From: Dermatophilaceae bacterium Soc4.6
GTDB lineage: Bacteria > Actinomycetota > Actinomycetes > Actinomycetales > Dermatophilaceae
Direction of reading: 5' to 3'
Assembly: GCA_039889245.1 (NCBI GenBank)
Contig: JAZGVH010000002.1
Coordinates: 372,001 to 436,000 of the forward strand
Length of the DNA stretch: 64,000 nucleotides
The position numbers and the translations under genes are program-made. Shown in pieces: positions 46,120-55,595 of the stretch. The notes below the pieces were generated by a model, which was not told the DNA's origin, did not search any database, and saw only the letters and a list, made by a program, of their open reading frames with translations. Within the stretch, counting starts at the first letter, position 1; each line of letters starts with the position of its first letter.

Positions 46120-46773
46120 TCAGGCCTTGGGTGCGACGACGACGACGGTGCCGACGATCTTGTCGGCGAGCGTCTGACGCTTGGAGTCCCACAGGGGGAA
46201 GAGCCAGCCGACGTAGCAGATGACGCTGTCGACGAGGTGCGCCAGGTCACGCACGAACGCCATGACCGCACCGATCGGCTCACCCGTCTTCTCCGACACC
46301 AGGCGCACGCCGGCCACTCCACGACCGATGGTCTGGCCGGTGGACCCGCCCTTCAGGTAGCGGTTCCAGACGGAGATGCCGATGAGGTAGAGGACGCCGA
46401 GGACATAGAGGAACCCGCCTCTGCCGCCGCTCAGCGCCGACAGGACGTAGAACGGGATGGAGAGCGCGACGAAGTCGATCAGCCAGCCCACGGCCCGCTG
46501 CGGCCACTGGGCCAGGGCACCCGCGGCGCCACCGGGGGCGGCACCATACGGAGGCGGGGCCTGGCCGTAGGGGGACGGAGCCTCGCCGGAGGCCGGTCCA
46601 CCGTAGGGGGGCTGAGGTGCGCCGTAGGCCGGCTGAGGTGCGCCGTAGGCCGGCGGGGGCGGTGGCGCGCCGTAGGCCGGCGGCGGCGGCGGGGCGGACC
46701 CGTAGCCAGGGTTCTGGGGAGGGTTCTCCCCGGAGTCGGACGGACCTCCGGGTGGCGGGGTGCCGTAGGACAT
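46120..46773 (-). CDS. RDD-family membrane protein with Pro/Tyr/Gly-rich N-terminus
   Basis: 217-residue protein. Residues 1-90 are a low-complexity cytoplasmic region of repeated PPPAYGAP-like units. The rest is an RDD domain with three or four membrane segments: RAVGWLIDFVALSIPFYVL carries the R and D of the name, and TGQTIGRGVAGVRLVSEKTGEPIG and KRQTLADKIVGTVVV are typical. Function is unknown; some family members act as sodium/proton antiporters. A -10-like TAGTGT (46828-46833, minus) suggests a leader of about 50 nt with GGAAGG upstream of ATG 46773. A run of six T on the minus strand near 46892-46897 may mark the end of the preceding transcript. Confidence 0.87.
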   Translation of the reverse strand: MSYGTPPPGGPSDSGENPPQNPGYGSAPPPPPAYGAPPPPPAYGAPQPAYGAPQPPYGGPASGEAPSPYGQAPPPYGAAPGGAAGALAQWPQRAVGWLIDFVALSIPFYVLSALSGGRGGFLYVLGVLYLIGISVWNRYLKGGSTGQTIGRGVAGVRLVSEKTGEPIGAVMAFVRDLAHLVDSVICYVGWLFPLWDSKRQTLADKIVGTVVVVAPKA

Positions 46774-46941
46774 GGGTGTTGGCCTTCCTCGAGCGAAGTG
46801 CGACCCCCTGGGACGCGAGTGGTGTGGACACTAGCGCGTGGCGATCACCGACGCACCGACCCAGCGGCGTGTCCCGCAGGGGAAATGCCCGAAAAAACCC
46901 ACGATCCCCCCAGGGTGCGGGACTGCTGCCGCGCGCTCGGC

Positions 46942-47253
46942 TCAGGAGGTGCCGCTGTCGTGACGGCTCGAGCCGGGCTCGTGGGCGCCCTTGGCCCGGC
47001 CCTCGCGGGTGCCGGCCTTGGCCGCGTGCGCCCCGAAGCCCGCCAGCGACAGGATCTTGCCGGCTGCGGCGGCGGCGACCACGATCACGGCGCCGATGAC
47101 GAACCATGCGATGGAGGGGAAGATGACGGCGAGCGACATCACCAGGGAGCCCAGCATGACGCCTCCGACACCCGTCCAGGCCGCGGTGCTGTGACCGTGG
47201 CTCTCGGTGTGCTCGACGACGGCGTGGCCGTCGACCTGGGCCTGCTCGCTCAT
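46942..47253 (-). CDS. HGxxPAAW-family small membrane protein
   Basis: 103-residue protein named for its short motif, here HGHSTAAW with Thr in place of Pro. Two predicted membrane segments follow (VGGVMLGSLVMSLAVIFP and IAWFVIGAVIVVAAAAAGKIL), then a charged 30-residue tail. Proteins of this family occur within actinobacterial trp operons, between the Trp-associated membrane protein and trpC, but have no assigned role. GAGAGGA is 7 nt before the ATG. It lies 42 nt from the Trp-associated membrane protein and is probably in its transcript. Confidence 0.85.
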   Translation of the reverse strand: MSEQAQVDGHAVVEHTESHGHSTAAWTGVGGVMLGSLVMSLAVIFPSIAWFVIGAVIVVAAAAAGKILSLAGFGAHAAKAGTREGRAKGAHEPGSSRHDSGTS

Positions 47254-47295
47254 GCTGGGTCCTCTCGCGGGTGCGTGCTCTGCCCCTTCATCCTG

Positions 47296-47940
47296 TCAGG
47301 TCGTCGCCGGGTCGTCGTCGGTCGGGTCGTGTCCCTCGCTCAGGGCGTCCCAGGCTGTCGCCGCGGGGGGCAGGTCGGGCGCGTGGGTCCGCTCCTCGCC
47401 TGCTCCCTCGCCGGCACCGGGCTCCAGACCCTGGGCCGCGTCCGGCGTGGAGGGCCGCTCGAAACGGCTCGAGAGCCCCTCCCACCCCCGCCCCGCAGGC
47501 AGCGACAGGGCGCCGAGCACGGTGGTGAGGACGGCCGCCAGGAGGGCCGACCAGGGCCACGGGGTGAGCGAGCCGGGGGTCGCCGACGCCGCACCGACCG
47601 CGCCGGGCCCGCTGCCGGCCGACAGCGCCGCCGAGGGGTCACGCAGGACGCCGACGGTGAGGGCCAGCGCCCCGAGGGCGGCCAGCGTCAGCAGCACCGA
47701 GGAGACCTGCCGCAGGCGACGACCGGTCGTCAGCACGGCCACGCTGGCGGCGACGGCCACGAGGCCGAGGGCGACGAGGCCGGGCGCGGCCTGGTCACCG
47801 GTCACCGTCAGCCCCCGACCCGCCAGGACCACGTCGCTGGTGCGGCCGGTCACCCACGGGCGGCTGCCGAGGATCACGACCGCGAGGCTGGGCAGCAGGA
47901 GGCCGAGGGCGGCCCGGCGCTTGGTGAGCCAGGCCGTCAC
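47296..47940 (-). CDS. Trp-operon-associated membrane protein
   Basis: 214-residue protein of the tryptophan-associated transmembrane family, homologous in position to the mycobacterial gene just after trpE. Four membrane segments are predicted: ALGLLLPSLAVVILG, LVALGLVAVAASVAVL, SSVLLTLAALGALALTVGVL and ALLAAVLTTVLGALSL. The loop GSRPWVTG after the first segment is the conserved feature. The last 60 residues are an acidic soluble tail. GTG at 47940 overlaps the trpE stop by 4 nt (GTGA), so it is translated with trpE. No biochemical function is known. Confidence 0.87.
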   Translation of the reverse strand: MTAWLTKRRAALGLLLPSLAVVILGSRPWVTGRTSDVVLAGRGLTVTGDQAAPGLVALGLVAVAASVAVLTTGRRLRQVSSVLLTLAALGALALTVGVLRDPSAALSAGSGPGAVGAASATPGSLTPWPWSALLAAVLTTVLGALSLPAGRGWEGLSSRFERPSTPDAAQGLEPGAGEGAGEERTHAPDLPPAATAWDALSEGHDPTDDDPATT

Positions 47941-49505
47941 GACGACGCGCCGGTCGGCACCCACCCCGGCCGCGGAGCCCGCAGCCCCGCAGCCGAGCGC
48001 ACCGCGCGCACCACGGCGGCCGCCTTGTGCTCCGTCTCCTCGAACTCGAGCTGGGGCACGCTGTCGGCCACGATGCCGGCCCCCGCCTGCACGTGGGCCC
48101 GCCCGCCCCGGAGCACGGCAGTGCGGATGGCGATGGCCATGTCGAGGTCCCCGGCGAAGTCGAGGTAGCCCACGACGCCGCCGTAGACCCCGCGGCGACT
48201 GCCCTCCATCTCGTCGATGAGCTGCATGGCGCGCGGTTTGGGCGCCCCCGACAGGGTGCCCGCGGGGAAGGTCGCGACCAGCACGTCGTAGGCGGTGCAC
48301 TCGGGGCGGATCTCGCCGACCACCGTCGACTCGAGGTGCATGATGTGTGAGTAGTGCCGCAGGCTCATGAACTCGACGGTGTCGACCGTGCCGGCGCGGC
48401 ATACGCGCTGCAGGTCGTTGCGCGAGAGGTCGACGAGCATGACGTGCTCGGCGCGCTCCTTGGCGTCGCCGCGCAGCTCCTCACCCATTCGGACGTCGTC
48501 CTCGGGGGTCTTGCCCCGGGGGCGCGAGCCGGCGATGGGGTGGGTGATGGCTCGCCGCCCGGTCACCTTGACCAGCGCCTCGGGGCTCGAGCCCACGACG
48601 TCGTAGGTCGTGCCGTCGGGGTGCGCCAGCCTCAGGAGGTACATGTAGGGACTCGGGTTGCTTGCGCGCAGCGCCCGGTAGACGTCGAGCGCGTCGGCGC
48701 TGCACGGCATCGAGAAGCGCTGGGAGACCACGATCTGGAAGGCCTCACCCGCCCGGATCGCCTCCTTGCTGCGCTCGACGAGGTCGTGGTAGCCCTCCTG
48801 CGTCTGGTTGCTCGACACCTCGACCTCGACCGGCTCGACGACGGCGACGGTGCTGGGGGCCGGCTCGGCCAGCTCGGCCGTCATCCGGTCGAGACGCTGG
48901 CACGCGTCGGCCCAGGCCCACTCGACCCGCTCGTCGGTGTCGTCGGTGTTGACGGCGTTGGCGACGAGCAGCAGCGACCCGTCGGTGTGGTCGAGGATGG
49001 CGAGGTCGGTGGCGAGGACCATGCCGAGCTCGGGCAGGCCGAGCTCGTCGACCCCGGTGTCGGGCACCTTCTCCCACCGACGGACCGCGTCGTAGGTGAT
49101 GGCCCCGACCATGCCGCCGGTCAGCGGCGGCAGACCCGGTATGCGGCTGGTCGCCAGGGCCGCGACGGTCTCGCGCAGGGCGACGGTGGGGTCGCCCGAG
49201 GTGGGCACACCGACCGGGGGGACGCCGATCCAGTGCGCCTCGCCTCCTCGCTCGGTGAGGGTGGCGCTGCTGCGCACACCCACGATGGAGTAGCGCGACC
49301 AGACCCCACCGTGCTCGGCGGACTCGAGCAGGAAGGTGCCGGGCGCGTCGCGAGCCAGCTTGCGGTAGACCCCGATCGGCGTCTCGCCGTCGGCGAGCAG
49401 CCGACGCACGACGGGGACGACGCGTCGGGTGCGCGCGAGCTCGGAGAAGAGGTCGAGGCCGGGCCACGTCTGGCCCCAGGCGGTCTCCGCGGTGACGTCA
49501 GGCAC
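47937..49505 (-). CDS. trpE: Anthranilate synthase component I
   Basis: 522-residue chorismate-utilising enzyme that makes anthranilate with a TrpG glutaminase, which is not in this window. The N-terminal part carries the tryptophan-inhibition site ([18 protein letters not shown] contains an LLES-type motif). The catalytic half has [32 protein letters not shown], and the late [22 protein letters not shown] and [19 protein letters not shown] start at GTG 49505; it overlaps the end of hisI by 8 nt, with GAGG about 9 nt upstream. Feedback inhibition by tryptophan is expected from the LLES motif. Confidence 0.95.
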   Translation of the reverse strand: MPDVTAETAWGQTWPGLDLFSELARTRRVVPVVRRLLADGETPIGVYRKLARDAPGTFLLESAEHGGVWSRYSIVGVRSSATLTERGGEAHWIGVPPVGVPTSGDPTVALRETVAALATSRIPGLPPLTGGMVGAITYDAVRRWEKVPDTGVDELGLPELGMVLATDLAILDHTDGSLLLVANAVNTDDTDERVEWAWADACQRLDRMTAELAEPAPSTVAVVEPVEVEVSSNQTQEGYHDLVERSKEAIRAGEAFQIVVSQRFSMPCSADALDVYRALRASNPSPYMYLLRLAHPDGTTYDVVGSSPEALVKVTGRRAITHPIAGSRPRGKTPEDDVRMGEELRGDAKERAEHVMLVDLSRNDLQRVCRAGTVDTVEFMSLRHYSHIMHLESTVVGEIRPECTAYDVLVATFPAGTLSGAPKPRAMQLIDEMEGSRRGVYGGVVGYLDFAGDLDMAIAIRTAVLRGGRAHVQAGAGIVADSVPQLEFEETEHKAAAVVRAVRSAAGLRAPRPGWVPTGASS

Positions 49506-49905
49506 CGGCGGACACCTCGTCGGGCTGCGTGGGCGCAGGGGTGGTGAGCACGACGGCCTCGAGCGGCTGGGCCTCGAAGCACGTGCGGTCACCCGTGTGG
49601 CAGGCGGCGCCCACCTGGTCGACGCGCACGAGCAGGGCGTCACCGTCGCAGTCGAGCGCGAGCGAGCGCACCCACTGCACGTGACCCGAGGTGTCGCCCT
49701 TGCGCCACAGCTCCTGCCGGCTGCGTGACCAGAAGGTCACCCGGCCCTGGGTGAGGGTCGCGGCCAGGGCCTCGTCGTTCATCCAGCCGACCATGAGCAC
49801 CTCGCCGGTGTCGTGCTGCTGGACGACGGCGGCCACGAGGCCGGCGTCGTCACGCTTCAGCAGCGCCGCCAGCGTGGGGTCGAGGGTCGGGGTCGAGTCG
49901 CTCAC
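49498..49905 (-). CDS. hisI: Phosphoribosyl-AMP cyclohydrolase
   Basis: 135-residue zinc- and magnesium-dependent enzyme of histidine synthesis that opens the purine ring of phosphoribosyl-AMP. The [31 protein letters not shown] and [26 protein letters not shown] signatures are complete, with the zinc-binding cysteines in the last one. It is the single-domain form, without the HisE pyrophosphohydrolase. GTG at 49905 follows CAGAAT-N6. It overlaps trpE and so heads the hisI-trpE-membrane-protein transcript, coupling histidine and tryptophan genes as in mycobacteria. Confidence 0.95.
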   Translation of the reverse strand: MSDSTPTLDPTLAALLKRDDAGLVAAVVQQHDTGEVLMVGWMNDEALAATLTQGRVTFWSRSRQELWRKGDTSGHVQWVRSLALDCDGDALLVRVDQVGAACHTGDRTCFEAQPLEAVVLTTPAPTQPDEVSAGA

Positions 49906-49911
49906 CCCGTC

Positions 49912-49917
49912 ATTCTG
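49912..49917 (-). promoter_or_regulatory. Possible leaderless -10 element of hisI-trpE
   Basis: CAGAAT, 6 nt, then GTG at 49905. Confidence 0.45.
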
Positions 49918-49958
49918 CCGGGTCGGGGTGGGTGCCCGCGGACCGGTGCGTCGGTGGG

Positions 49959-49964
49959 TAGCGT
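49959..49964 (+). promoter_or_regulatory. Leaderless -10 element of the DUF402 gene
   Basis: TAGCGT, 7 nt, then GTG at 49972; divergent from the hisI promoter about 42 bp away. Confidence 0.5.
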
Positions 49965-49971
49965 TCGTCGC

Positions 49972-50754
49972 GTGCCCCTCCCCTCGCAGCCGACGTACCC
50001 TCAGGGGCCCGCGGCGTGGGGCCAGGGGCTGCCCGAGGCGGGGTCGCCGCCCTACTGGTCGGCCGGTGACGCCGTCTGGTGGCACTACCGCCGCCACGAC
50101 TGGCAGCCGGGCGAGCCCGAGACCGTGCACCCGATGCGGGTGGTGCGCGACGACGCGCGAGGGCTGGTCGCCTGGCTGGCTGGTGGCACCCCGATCCTCG
50201 CCCCCACCCTGCCCGACGGGTCGAGCACCCGCTCGCTGCCGGTCGAGCGGATGTTCCTGGCGCCGCGGGTGCAGTCGCGGATGCTGTGGAAGGGCGAGGG
50301 GACCCTGCGGATCGCCCCGGCCGGCCGCGCCTGGTCGGCGTGGCTCTTCTGGGCCGACGGGGAGTTCGACGGGTGGTACGTCAACCTCGAGGCGCCGCAC
50401 CGGCGTCAGGGCCGGCACACGCTCTCGACCGACCACGTGCTCGACGTGCTGGTCGACCCCGACGGCAGGTGCCGGCTCAAGGACGAGCACGAGCTGGCAG
50501 CGGCGGTCGAGCAAGGGCGGCTGACCGCTCCGGAGGCCCACGGCATCCATCAGGAGGCCGTCGGCGTCCTCGCCGCCGTGGCGGCCGGTGAGCCGCCCTT
50601 CGGGCCGGACGACTCGACGTGGGGCCCGTGGCGCACGTGGCGCCCCGACCCGGCGTGGGTCGTGCCGGGGCTGCCTCCCGACCTGGCGCCCGGGCCGGCC
50701 CCGACGCCGCGATCGGCGCCCCGGTCCCTGCGGCCGGAGGAGTCCCGCTACTGA
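49972..50754 (+). CDS. DUF402 domain protein
   Basis: 260-residue cytoplasmic protein. The first 60 residues are Pro/Gly-rich, and the middle part has [15 protein letters not shown]. The DUF402 domain lies in about 110-190 ([36 protein letters not shown]-like and [14 protein letters not shown]). DUF402 is the fold of small nucleoside-diphosphate or nucleoside-triphosphate phosphatases and of the C-terminal part of FAU-1 ribonuclease-like proteins, so phosphate-ester hydrolysis is possible but unproven. Its stop codon overlaps the cinA stop by 7 nt on the other strand, so the two genes converge within each other. Confidence 0.8.
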   Translation: MPLPSQPTYPQGPAAWGQGLPEAGSPPYWSAGDAVWWHYRRHDWQPGEPETVHPMRVVRDDARGLVAWLAGGTPILAPTLPDGSSTRSLPVERMFLAPRVQSRMLWKGEGTLRIAPAGRAWSAWLFWADGEFDGWYVNLEAPHRRQGRHTLSTDHVLDVLVDPDGRCRLKDEHELAAAVEQGRLTAPEAHGIHQEAVGVLAAVAAGEPPFGPDDSTWGPWRTWRPDPAWVVPGLPPDLAPGPAPTPRSAPRSLRPEESRY

Positions 50755-51272
50755 CCGCTGGGGCCGAGACGGTCGAGCAGGAGGACCAGGACCGCGTCGA
50801 CGGTGGCCGCGCGGATCGCGGCGCGGTCACCGCGCAGGTGCAGGGCGCGCACGGTCACGTTCTCGTCGCGGGGGCCGGCGACCGCGACGTAGACCGTACC
50901 GACGGTGTGGCCGTCCTGCGGGTCGGGGCCCGCGACCCCCGTCGTGCCCAGACCCCAGTCGGCGTGCAGCCGCGCCCGCACACCGCGGGCGAGCTGGTCG
51001 GCCACCGCCGGGTCCACCGGGCCGGCGCGGGCCAGCAGCGCAGGCTCGACACCCAGCAGCTCGGCCTTGAGCGCGGTGGCGTAGGCGACCACTCCCCCGC
51101 GCACCGCGGCCGAGGCGCCGGGCACGTCGACCAGCCGTGACGTGAGCAGGCCGCCGGTCAGCGACTCGGCGCAGGCGACCGTCTCCCCACGGGCGCGCAG
51201 CCGGGCGACGACGTCGGCTGCGAGCGTCGCCCCCTCGGGGGGGGCGGGCACGTGGGGCCCCGCATCGGTCAC
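50748..51272 (-). CDS. CinA C-terminal-domain nicotinamide-nucleotide amidohydrolase
   Basis: 174-residue protein equal to the amidase domain of CinA (PncC type), which removes the amide from nicotinamide mononucleotide for NAD recycling. The motif [24 protein letters not shown] carries the catalytic serine region, followed by [12 protein letters not shown] and the [23 protein letters not shown] segment. It is the stand-alone form without the N-terminal MoaB-like domain. GTG at 51272 overlaps the pgsA stop by 4 nt. The pgsA-cinA pair is common in actinobacteria, usually followed by a helix-turn-helix gene and recA, which are not here. Confidence 0.92.
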   Translation of the reverse strand: MTDAGPHVPAPPEGATLAADVVARLRARGETVACAESLTGGLLTSRLVDVPGASAAVRGGVVAYATALKAELLGVEPALLARAGPVDPAVADQLARGVRARLHADWGLGTTGVAGPDPQDGHTVGTVYVAVAGPRDENVTVRALHLRGDRAAIRAATVDAVLVLLLDRLGPSGQ

Positions 51273-52045
51273 GGGCGTCGCGCGCCGGCTCGAGCCGCGC
51301 GCTTGGCCACGGCGCGGGCGCTCGTGCGTCGAAGCACGTGCGCCTTGGCGGCGTAGTCCACCCCGGTGGCGACGGTCACGGCGAGTGCCACCCACAGCAC
51401 GAGGTGGGCGGTGAGCGACCAGGCCCCCGCGAAGGGCAGCACGTCGGGGGGGAAGACCAGCATGGCGAGGGCGAAGGCCTGCAGCACCGTCTTGACCTTG
51501 CCGCCGCGGCTCGCCGGCATGACGCCGTGGCGGATGACGACGAAGCGCATGACGGTGACCCCGACCTCACGCACGAGGAAGACGGTGGTCACCCACCACG
51601 GCAGCTCGTCGATCAGGGACAGCCCGACGAGGGCCATGCCGGTGAGCGCCTTGTCGGCGATCGGGTCGGTGACCTTGCCGAAATCGGTGACGCTGTTGCG
51701 GCGACGCGCCAGGTCGCCGTCGACGAGGTCGGTGATCGCCGCGACGGCGAAGACGACGAACGCCCCCATCCGGTAGGCCGTCTGCCCGCCGTCGTGGGCC
51801 AGCAGCAGCCAGCCGAACACCGGCACGAGCAGGATGCGGACGACGGTGAGGAGGTTGGCGAGGTTCCACGCGCTCGGGGCCGCTGGAGCCGCTGGAGCCG
51901 CTGGTGCCGCTGGTGCCGCTGGTGCTGCGGGAGCCGGAGGTGGTGCGGGAGCGAGCGGGAACGGTGGCGTCGCGACGACAGGCTCCACCGTCACCGGGGG
52001 CAGCGCTGCCCGGGGTGCGTGGTGGTCGTGGTCGACGTCGCTCAT
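51269..52045 (-). CDS. pgsA: CDP-diacylglycerol-glycerol-3-phosphate 3-phosphatidyltransferase
   Basis: 258-residue membrane enzyme for phosphatidylglycerophosphate synthesis. The CDP-alcohol phosphotransferase signature is complete: DLVDGDLARRRNSVTDFG followed by KVTDPIADK, giving D-G-x2-A-R-x8-G-x3-D-x3-D. Five or six membrane segments are predicted, beginning with LANLLTVVRILLVPVFGWLLL. The first 60 residues are unusual for the family: a His/Asp stretch followed by a run of repeated Ala-Ala-Pro encoded by a 9-bp tandem repeat. ATG 52045 lies 22 nt after rimO, so rimO-pgsA-cinA is likely one transcript. Confidence 0.92.
   Translation of the reverse strand: MSDVDHDHHAPRAALPPVTVEPVVATPPFPLAPAPPPAPAAPAAPAAPAAPAAPAAPSAWNLANLLTVVRILLVPVFGWLLLAHDGGQTAYRMGAFVVFAVAAITDLVDGDLARRRNSVTDFGKVTDPIADKALTGMALVGLSLIDELPWWVTTVFLVREVGVTVMRFVVIRHGVMPASRGGKVKTVLQAFALAMLVFPPDVLPFAGAWSLTAHLVLWVALAVTVATGVDYAAKAHVLRRTSARAVAKRAARAGARRP
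51876..51929. repeat. 9-bp tandem repeat encoding the PgsA Ala-Pro tract
   Basis: Six consecutive units of the form GGNGCCGCT (the last diverged) lie at 51876-51929 in the plus orientation, and encode Ala-Ala-Pro on the minus strand. The unit length keeps the frame when copies are gained or lost. Confidence 0.85.
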
Positions 52046-52067
52046 CGCGCCCTCATCGTGCCACCGC

Positions 52068-53552
52068 TCAGAGCGGACGGGCCACGAGGTCGATCCCCTC
52101 GGTGGCGGTGACCACGGCGGTCACGAGGTCTCCGACGGCCGGCGGGGTGCCCCGGTGGGCGGCAGCCCGCTCGAGCAGGGTCACCCCGTCGACGTCGGGG
52201 CCCTGGAAGGCGGCCCGACCGACGATCTCGCCCGTCTCCTCGTCGACCTCCTCGACGAGCACCTCGACGGTCTCGCCGACGCGCTCCTCGGCCCGTTGGG
52301 TCGTCAGCTCCTCGACCAGTGCGGTGAGGCGGGCGACCCGGTCGGAGACGACGTCGTCGGGCAGCTTGCCGTCGAGGGTCTCGGCCTCCGTGCCGTCCTC
52401 GTCCGAGTAGCCGAACACCCCGACGACGTCGAGCCGCGCGGCCTCGAGGAAGGCCTCGAGCTCGTCGACGTCGGCCTCGGTCTCACCGGGGAAGCCGACG
52501 ATGACGTTGGAGCGGATGCCCGCCTGCGGCGAGGTGGCGCGCACCCGCCCGAGCAGGTCGAGGAAGGCCTCGCGGCTGCCGAAGCGCCGCATCCGACGCA
52601 GGAGGGTCTCGGACGCGTGCTGGAACGAGATGTCGTAGTAGGGCACGACACCGGCGGTCTCGGCCATGGCCGTGAGCAGCCCGGGGCGGATCTCGGCGGG
52701 CTGCAGGTAGGAGACGCGCACGCGCGAGATGCCGTCGACGGCGGTCAGCTCGGGCAACAGCTTCTCGAGCAGGCCGAGGTCGCCGAGGTCCTTGCCGTAG
52801 GACGTGGAGTTCTCGCTGACCAGGAAGATCTCGCGGACGTCGTGCTGGCCGAGCCAGCGCGCCTCGGCGAGGATGTCGGCCGGGCGGCGCGACACGAAGG
52901 CGCCACGGAAGGACGGGATGGCGCAGAAGGAGCACCGTCGGTCACAGCCACTGGCGATCTTCAGCGGGGCCCACGGCCGGCCATCGAGACGGGCGCGGAT
53001 GACCCGCGGGCCGCTGGCCGGCACCGGGCCCTCGATCATGACGTCCACGGGGCGTGAGCTGGGCAGCTCGGCCGCTCCGTGACCGGGCAGCGCCACGCCC
53101 GAGTCCTGGCGCTGCACGGGTGACAGCGGCAGGAGCAGGCGACGGTCCGACGGGGTGTGCGAGGCGACCTTGCCACCTCCGAGGATGGTCGCGAGGTGGC
53201 TCGACATGTCGGCGTAGGAGTCGAAGCCGAGCACGGCGTCGGCCTCGGGCAGCTGCGAGGCCAGCTGCTCGCCGTAGCGCTCGGCGAGGCAGCCGACGGC
53301 GACGACCGCCTGCGTACGGCCGCTGCCCTTGAGGTCCGAGGCCTCGAGCAGGGCGTCGATGGAGTCCTTCTTGGCCTGCTCGACGAAGCCGCAGGTGTTG
53401 ACCACGGCGACGTCGGCATCGGCCGCGTCCTCGACGAGGTCCCAGCCCTCGGCCTGCAGCCGGCCCGCCAGCTCCTCGGAGTCGACCTCGTTCCGGGTGC
53501 ATCCGAGGGTCACGAGGGCGACACTGCGCCGAGGAAGGGCCGAGGTCGTCAC
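52068..53552 (-). CDS. rimO: Ribosomal protein S12 methylthiotransferase
   Basis: 494-residue radical-SAM enzyme that adds a methylthio group to an aspartate of ribosomal protein S12. The N-terminal UPF0004 domain supplies Cys18, Cys54 and Cys88 for one [4Fe-4S] cluster. The radical-SAM motif CDRRCSFC (Cys203, 207, 210) binds the other, and a C-terminal TRAM domain ([20 protein letters not shown]) is present. The stretch between the first two domains (about 125-185) is longer than in E. coli. MiaB is excluded by CTRNEVDSE and the C-terminal RimO-type sequence. GTG at 53552 follows TAGACT-N6. Confidence 0.94.
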   Translation of the reverse strand: MTTSALPRRSVALVTLGCTRNEVDSEELAGRLQAEGWDLVEDAADADVAVVNTCGFVEQAKKDSIDALLEASDLKGSGRTQAVVAVGCLAERYGEQLASQLPEADAVLGFDSYADMSSHLATILGGGKVASHTPSDRRLLLPLSPVQRQDSGVALPGHGAAELPSSRPVDVMIEGPVPASGPRVIRARLDGRPWAPLKIASGCDRRCSFCAIPSFRGAFVSRRPADILAEARWLGQHDVREIFLVSENSTSYGKDLGDLGLLEKLLPELTAVDGISRVRVSYLQPAEIRPGLLTAMAETAGVVPYYDISFQHASETLLRRMRRFGSREAFLDLLGRVRATSPQAGIRSNVIVGFPGETEADVDELEAFLEAARLDVVGVFGYSDEDGTEAETLDGKLPDDVVSDRVARLTALVEELTTQRAEERVGETVEVLVEEVDEETGEIVGRAAFQGPDVDGVTLLERAAAHRGTPPAVGDLVTAVVTATEGIDLVARPL

Positions 53553-53558
53553 GTGGGG

Positions 53559-53564
53559 AGTCTA
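53559..53564 (-). promoter_or_regulatory. Leaderless -10 element of rimO
   Basis: TAGACT, 6 nt, then GTG at 53552. Confidence 0.6.
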
Positions 53565-53774
53565 CGGGCCGTCGGGGTCGCTCGACGCGCTCGACGCCAG
53601 GAGCACCGTGCGTCACGTGCGGCGACGCAGCGTCGAGTGGAGTGGGTGGCAGGATCCGACGGGTGCCGGCCGCCGACTCCGCCCCCGAGACGACCCGCCA
53701 GCGCATCGAGCGGGGGTCCGTCCCTGGCGACGTTCGCGGCGCTCGACGGCTGAGCCGACCGGTCGGGTCGCGAC

Positions 53775-53812
53775 GTCAAGACGCCGTCAAGACGCGTCAA
53801 CCGGACGTCAAC
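53775..53812 (+). promoter_or_regulatory. Four GTCAA direct repeats before kdpF, candidate KdpE operator
   Basis: GTCAAG at 53775 and 53786, GTCAAC at 53796 and 53807; start-to-start spacing is 11, 10 and 11 bp, one helical turn each. They end 40 bp before the kdpF GTG, where an OmpR-family activator such as KdpE would bind next to the -35 region. The link to KdpE is inference from spacing and position. Confidence 0.55.
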
Positions 53813-53852
53813 CGAGGGGTTGGCGGCTCGGCCCTGCCGTTGACTTCGACGC

Positions 53853-53939
53853 GTGATCGACAACATCGTCGCCGGGATCATCGCCCTGGCCCTCATCGCC
53901 TACCTCGTGTACGCCCTCGTCAAACCGGACCGGTTCTAG
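53853..53939 (+). CDS. kdpF: KdpF, small subunit of the potassium-transporting ATPase
   Basis: 28-residue single-span membrane peptide (MIDNIVAGIIALALIAYLVYALVKPDRF) that stabilises the KdpFABC complex. The hydrophobic span followed by a short basic KPDRF end is the family pattern. GTG at 53853 has no clear ribosome-binding site. The stop lies 9 nt before the kdpA ATG. It is the first gene of the kdp operon and short enough to be missed by automatic annotation. Confidence 0.88.
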   Translation: MIDNIVAGIIALALIAYLVYALVKPDRF

Positions 53940-53948
53940 GTGGGCGGC

Positions 53949-55595
53949 ATGAGCGACACCGTCTCGGGTCTGCTGACCATCGGCGTCCTGCTCGCCCTGC
54001 TCGCCGTCACCCACGTGCCGCTCGGCAACCACCTGGCGCACGTCTTCACCACCGACCGGCACCTCGGCGCCGAGCGGCTGCTCTACCGCGCCTGCGGGGT
54101 CGACCCCGACAAGGAGCAGAGCTGGAAGGTCTACGCCGGCTCCGTCGGCGCCCTGTCGCTGCTCAGCGTGGTGCTCCTCTTCCTCGTCATCGTGGCGCAG
54201 GGGATCCTGCCCTTCCACCACGGCGAGACCATGCACGTCGACACCGCGGTCAACACCGCGATCTCCTTCGTCACCAACACCGACTGGCAGTCGTATGCCG
54301 GTGAGTCCGGCACCTCCATCGCGGTCCAGGCCCTGGGCCTGACCGTGCAGAACTTCGTCTCCGCAGCGGTCGGCATCGCCGTCGTCGTGGCCCTGGTGCG
54401 CGCCTTCGCCCGCCACGAGACCTCGCTCATCGGCAACTTCTGGGTCGACCTGGTCCGCACCATCGTGCGCGTGCTGCTGCCCATCGCCCTGGTCGCGGCC
54501 GTGCTGCTGGTCGTGGGTGGGGTGATCCAGAACCTCGCCTCGCCGCTCGAGGTCACCGGGGTCACCGGTGGCTCGCAGTCCATCCCCGGCGGGCTGGTCG
54601 CCTCGCAGGAGGCGATCAAGGAGCTCGGCACCAACGGTGGCGGCTTCTTCAACGCCAACTCGGCGCACCCCTTCGAGAACCCCAACCCCCTCACCAACCT
54701 CATCGAGATCTTCTTGCTGCTGGTCATCCCCCTCAGCCTCCCCCGGATGTATGGCGTGATGGTCCGCGACCGCCGTCAGGGCTGGTCGATCCTCGGTTTC
54801 ATGGGCCTGCTGTGGGGGGCCGGCGTCGCGCTCACCACGTGGGCCGAGGTCGCGGCCGGGTCGGGGCTCACCGGCTCGATGGAGGGCAAGGAGACGCGGT
54901 TCGGGGTCTGGGCCTCCGCGCTGTTCGCCTCGTCCACCACCTCGACCTCGACGGGCGCCGTCAACTCGCTCCACGACAGCTACAGCGGCGCCGGTGGCGC
55001 CGTCCTGCTGCTCAACATGATGCTCGGCGAGATCTCGCCGGGCGGCACGGGCTCGGGCCTGTACGGCGCGCTCGTCGTCGCCGTCATCACGGTCTTCATC
55101 GCCGGTCTCATGGTCGGTCGCACGCCAGAGCTGCTCGGCAAGACGGTCGGTCGGCACGAGATCACGCTCGCGGCCCTCTACACGCTGGTCACCCCGGCCC
55201 TCGTGCTCGTGCTGGGCGGGCTGGCCATCAGCCTGCCCGTCGCGAAGGCGGGCCTGCTCAACTCAGGGACCCACGGGCTCTCCGAGATCATCTACGCCTT
55301 CACGTCGGCCGCCAACAACAACGGCAGCGCCTTCGCCGGGCTCACGGCCGACCAGCCCTACCTCAACCTCACCCTGGCGCTGGGCATGGCCCTCGGTCGC
55401 TTCGTGCCGATGATGCTGGTGCTGGCCCTGGCCGGTCGGGTCGTGGTCCAGAAGAAGCGGCCGGCAACGGCCGGCACGATGCCCACGCACACCCCCCTGT
55501 TCGTCACCCTCCTGGTCGGCGTCGCGCTCATCGTCACCGGGCTCACCTACTTCCCTACGCTCGCCCTCGGTCCCATCGCGGAGGCACTGTCATGA
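53949..55595 (+). CDS. kdpA: Potassium-transporting ATPase subunit KdpA
   Basis: 548-residue potassium-selective channel-like subunit with about ten membrane segments. Four selectivity-filter regions typical of the SKT superfamily are visible, including [37 protein letters not shown] and [16 protein letters not shown] start at ATG 53949, five nt after AGGTGGG, rather than at the GTG three codons upstream. The stop overlaps the kdpB start (ATGA). With KdpB it forms the high-affinity uptake system used when external potassium is scarce. Confidence 0.96.
   Translation: MSDTVSGLLTIGVLLALLAVTHVPLGNHLAHVFTTDRHLGAERLLYRACGVDPDKEQSWKVYAGSVGALSLLSVVLLFLVIVAQGILPFHHGETMHVDTAVNTAISFVTNTDWQSYAGESGTSIAVQALGLTVQNFVSAAVGIAVVVALVRAFARHETSLIGNFWVDLVRTIVRVLLPIALVAAVLLVVGGVIQNLASPLEVTGVTGGSQSIPGGLVASQEAIKELGTNGGGFFNANSAHPFENPNPLTNLIEIFLLLVIPLSLPRMYGVMVRDRRQGWSILGFMGLLWGAGVALTTWAEVAAGSGLTGSMEGKETRFGVWASALFASSTTSTSTGAVNSLHDSYSGAGGAVLLLNMMLGEISPGGTGSGLYGALVVAVITVFIAGLMVGRTPELLGKTVGRHEITLAALYTLVTPALVLVLGGLAISLPVAKAGLLNSGTHGLSEIIYAFTSAANNNGSAFAGLTADQPYLNLTLALGMALGRFVPMMLVLALAGRVVVQKKRPATAGTMPTHTPLFVTLLVGVALIVTGLTYFPTLALGPIAEALS

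Larger units (their letters stand above)
53553..53852. other. Divergent control region between rimO and kdpF
   Basis: 300 bp with no supportable gene. It holds the rimO promoter at the left end and, 41-78 bp before kdpF, four direct repeats of GTCAA. The stretch from 53600 to 53760 has no feature I can name. Confidence 0.6.
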
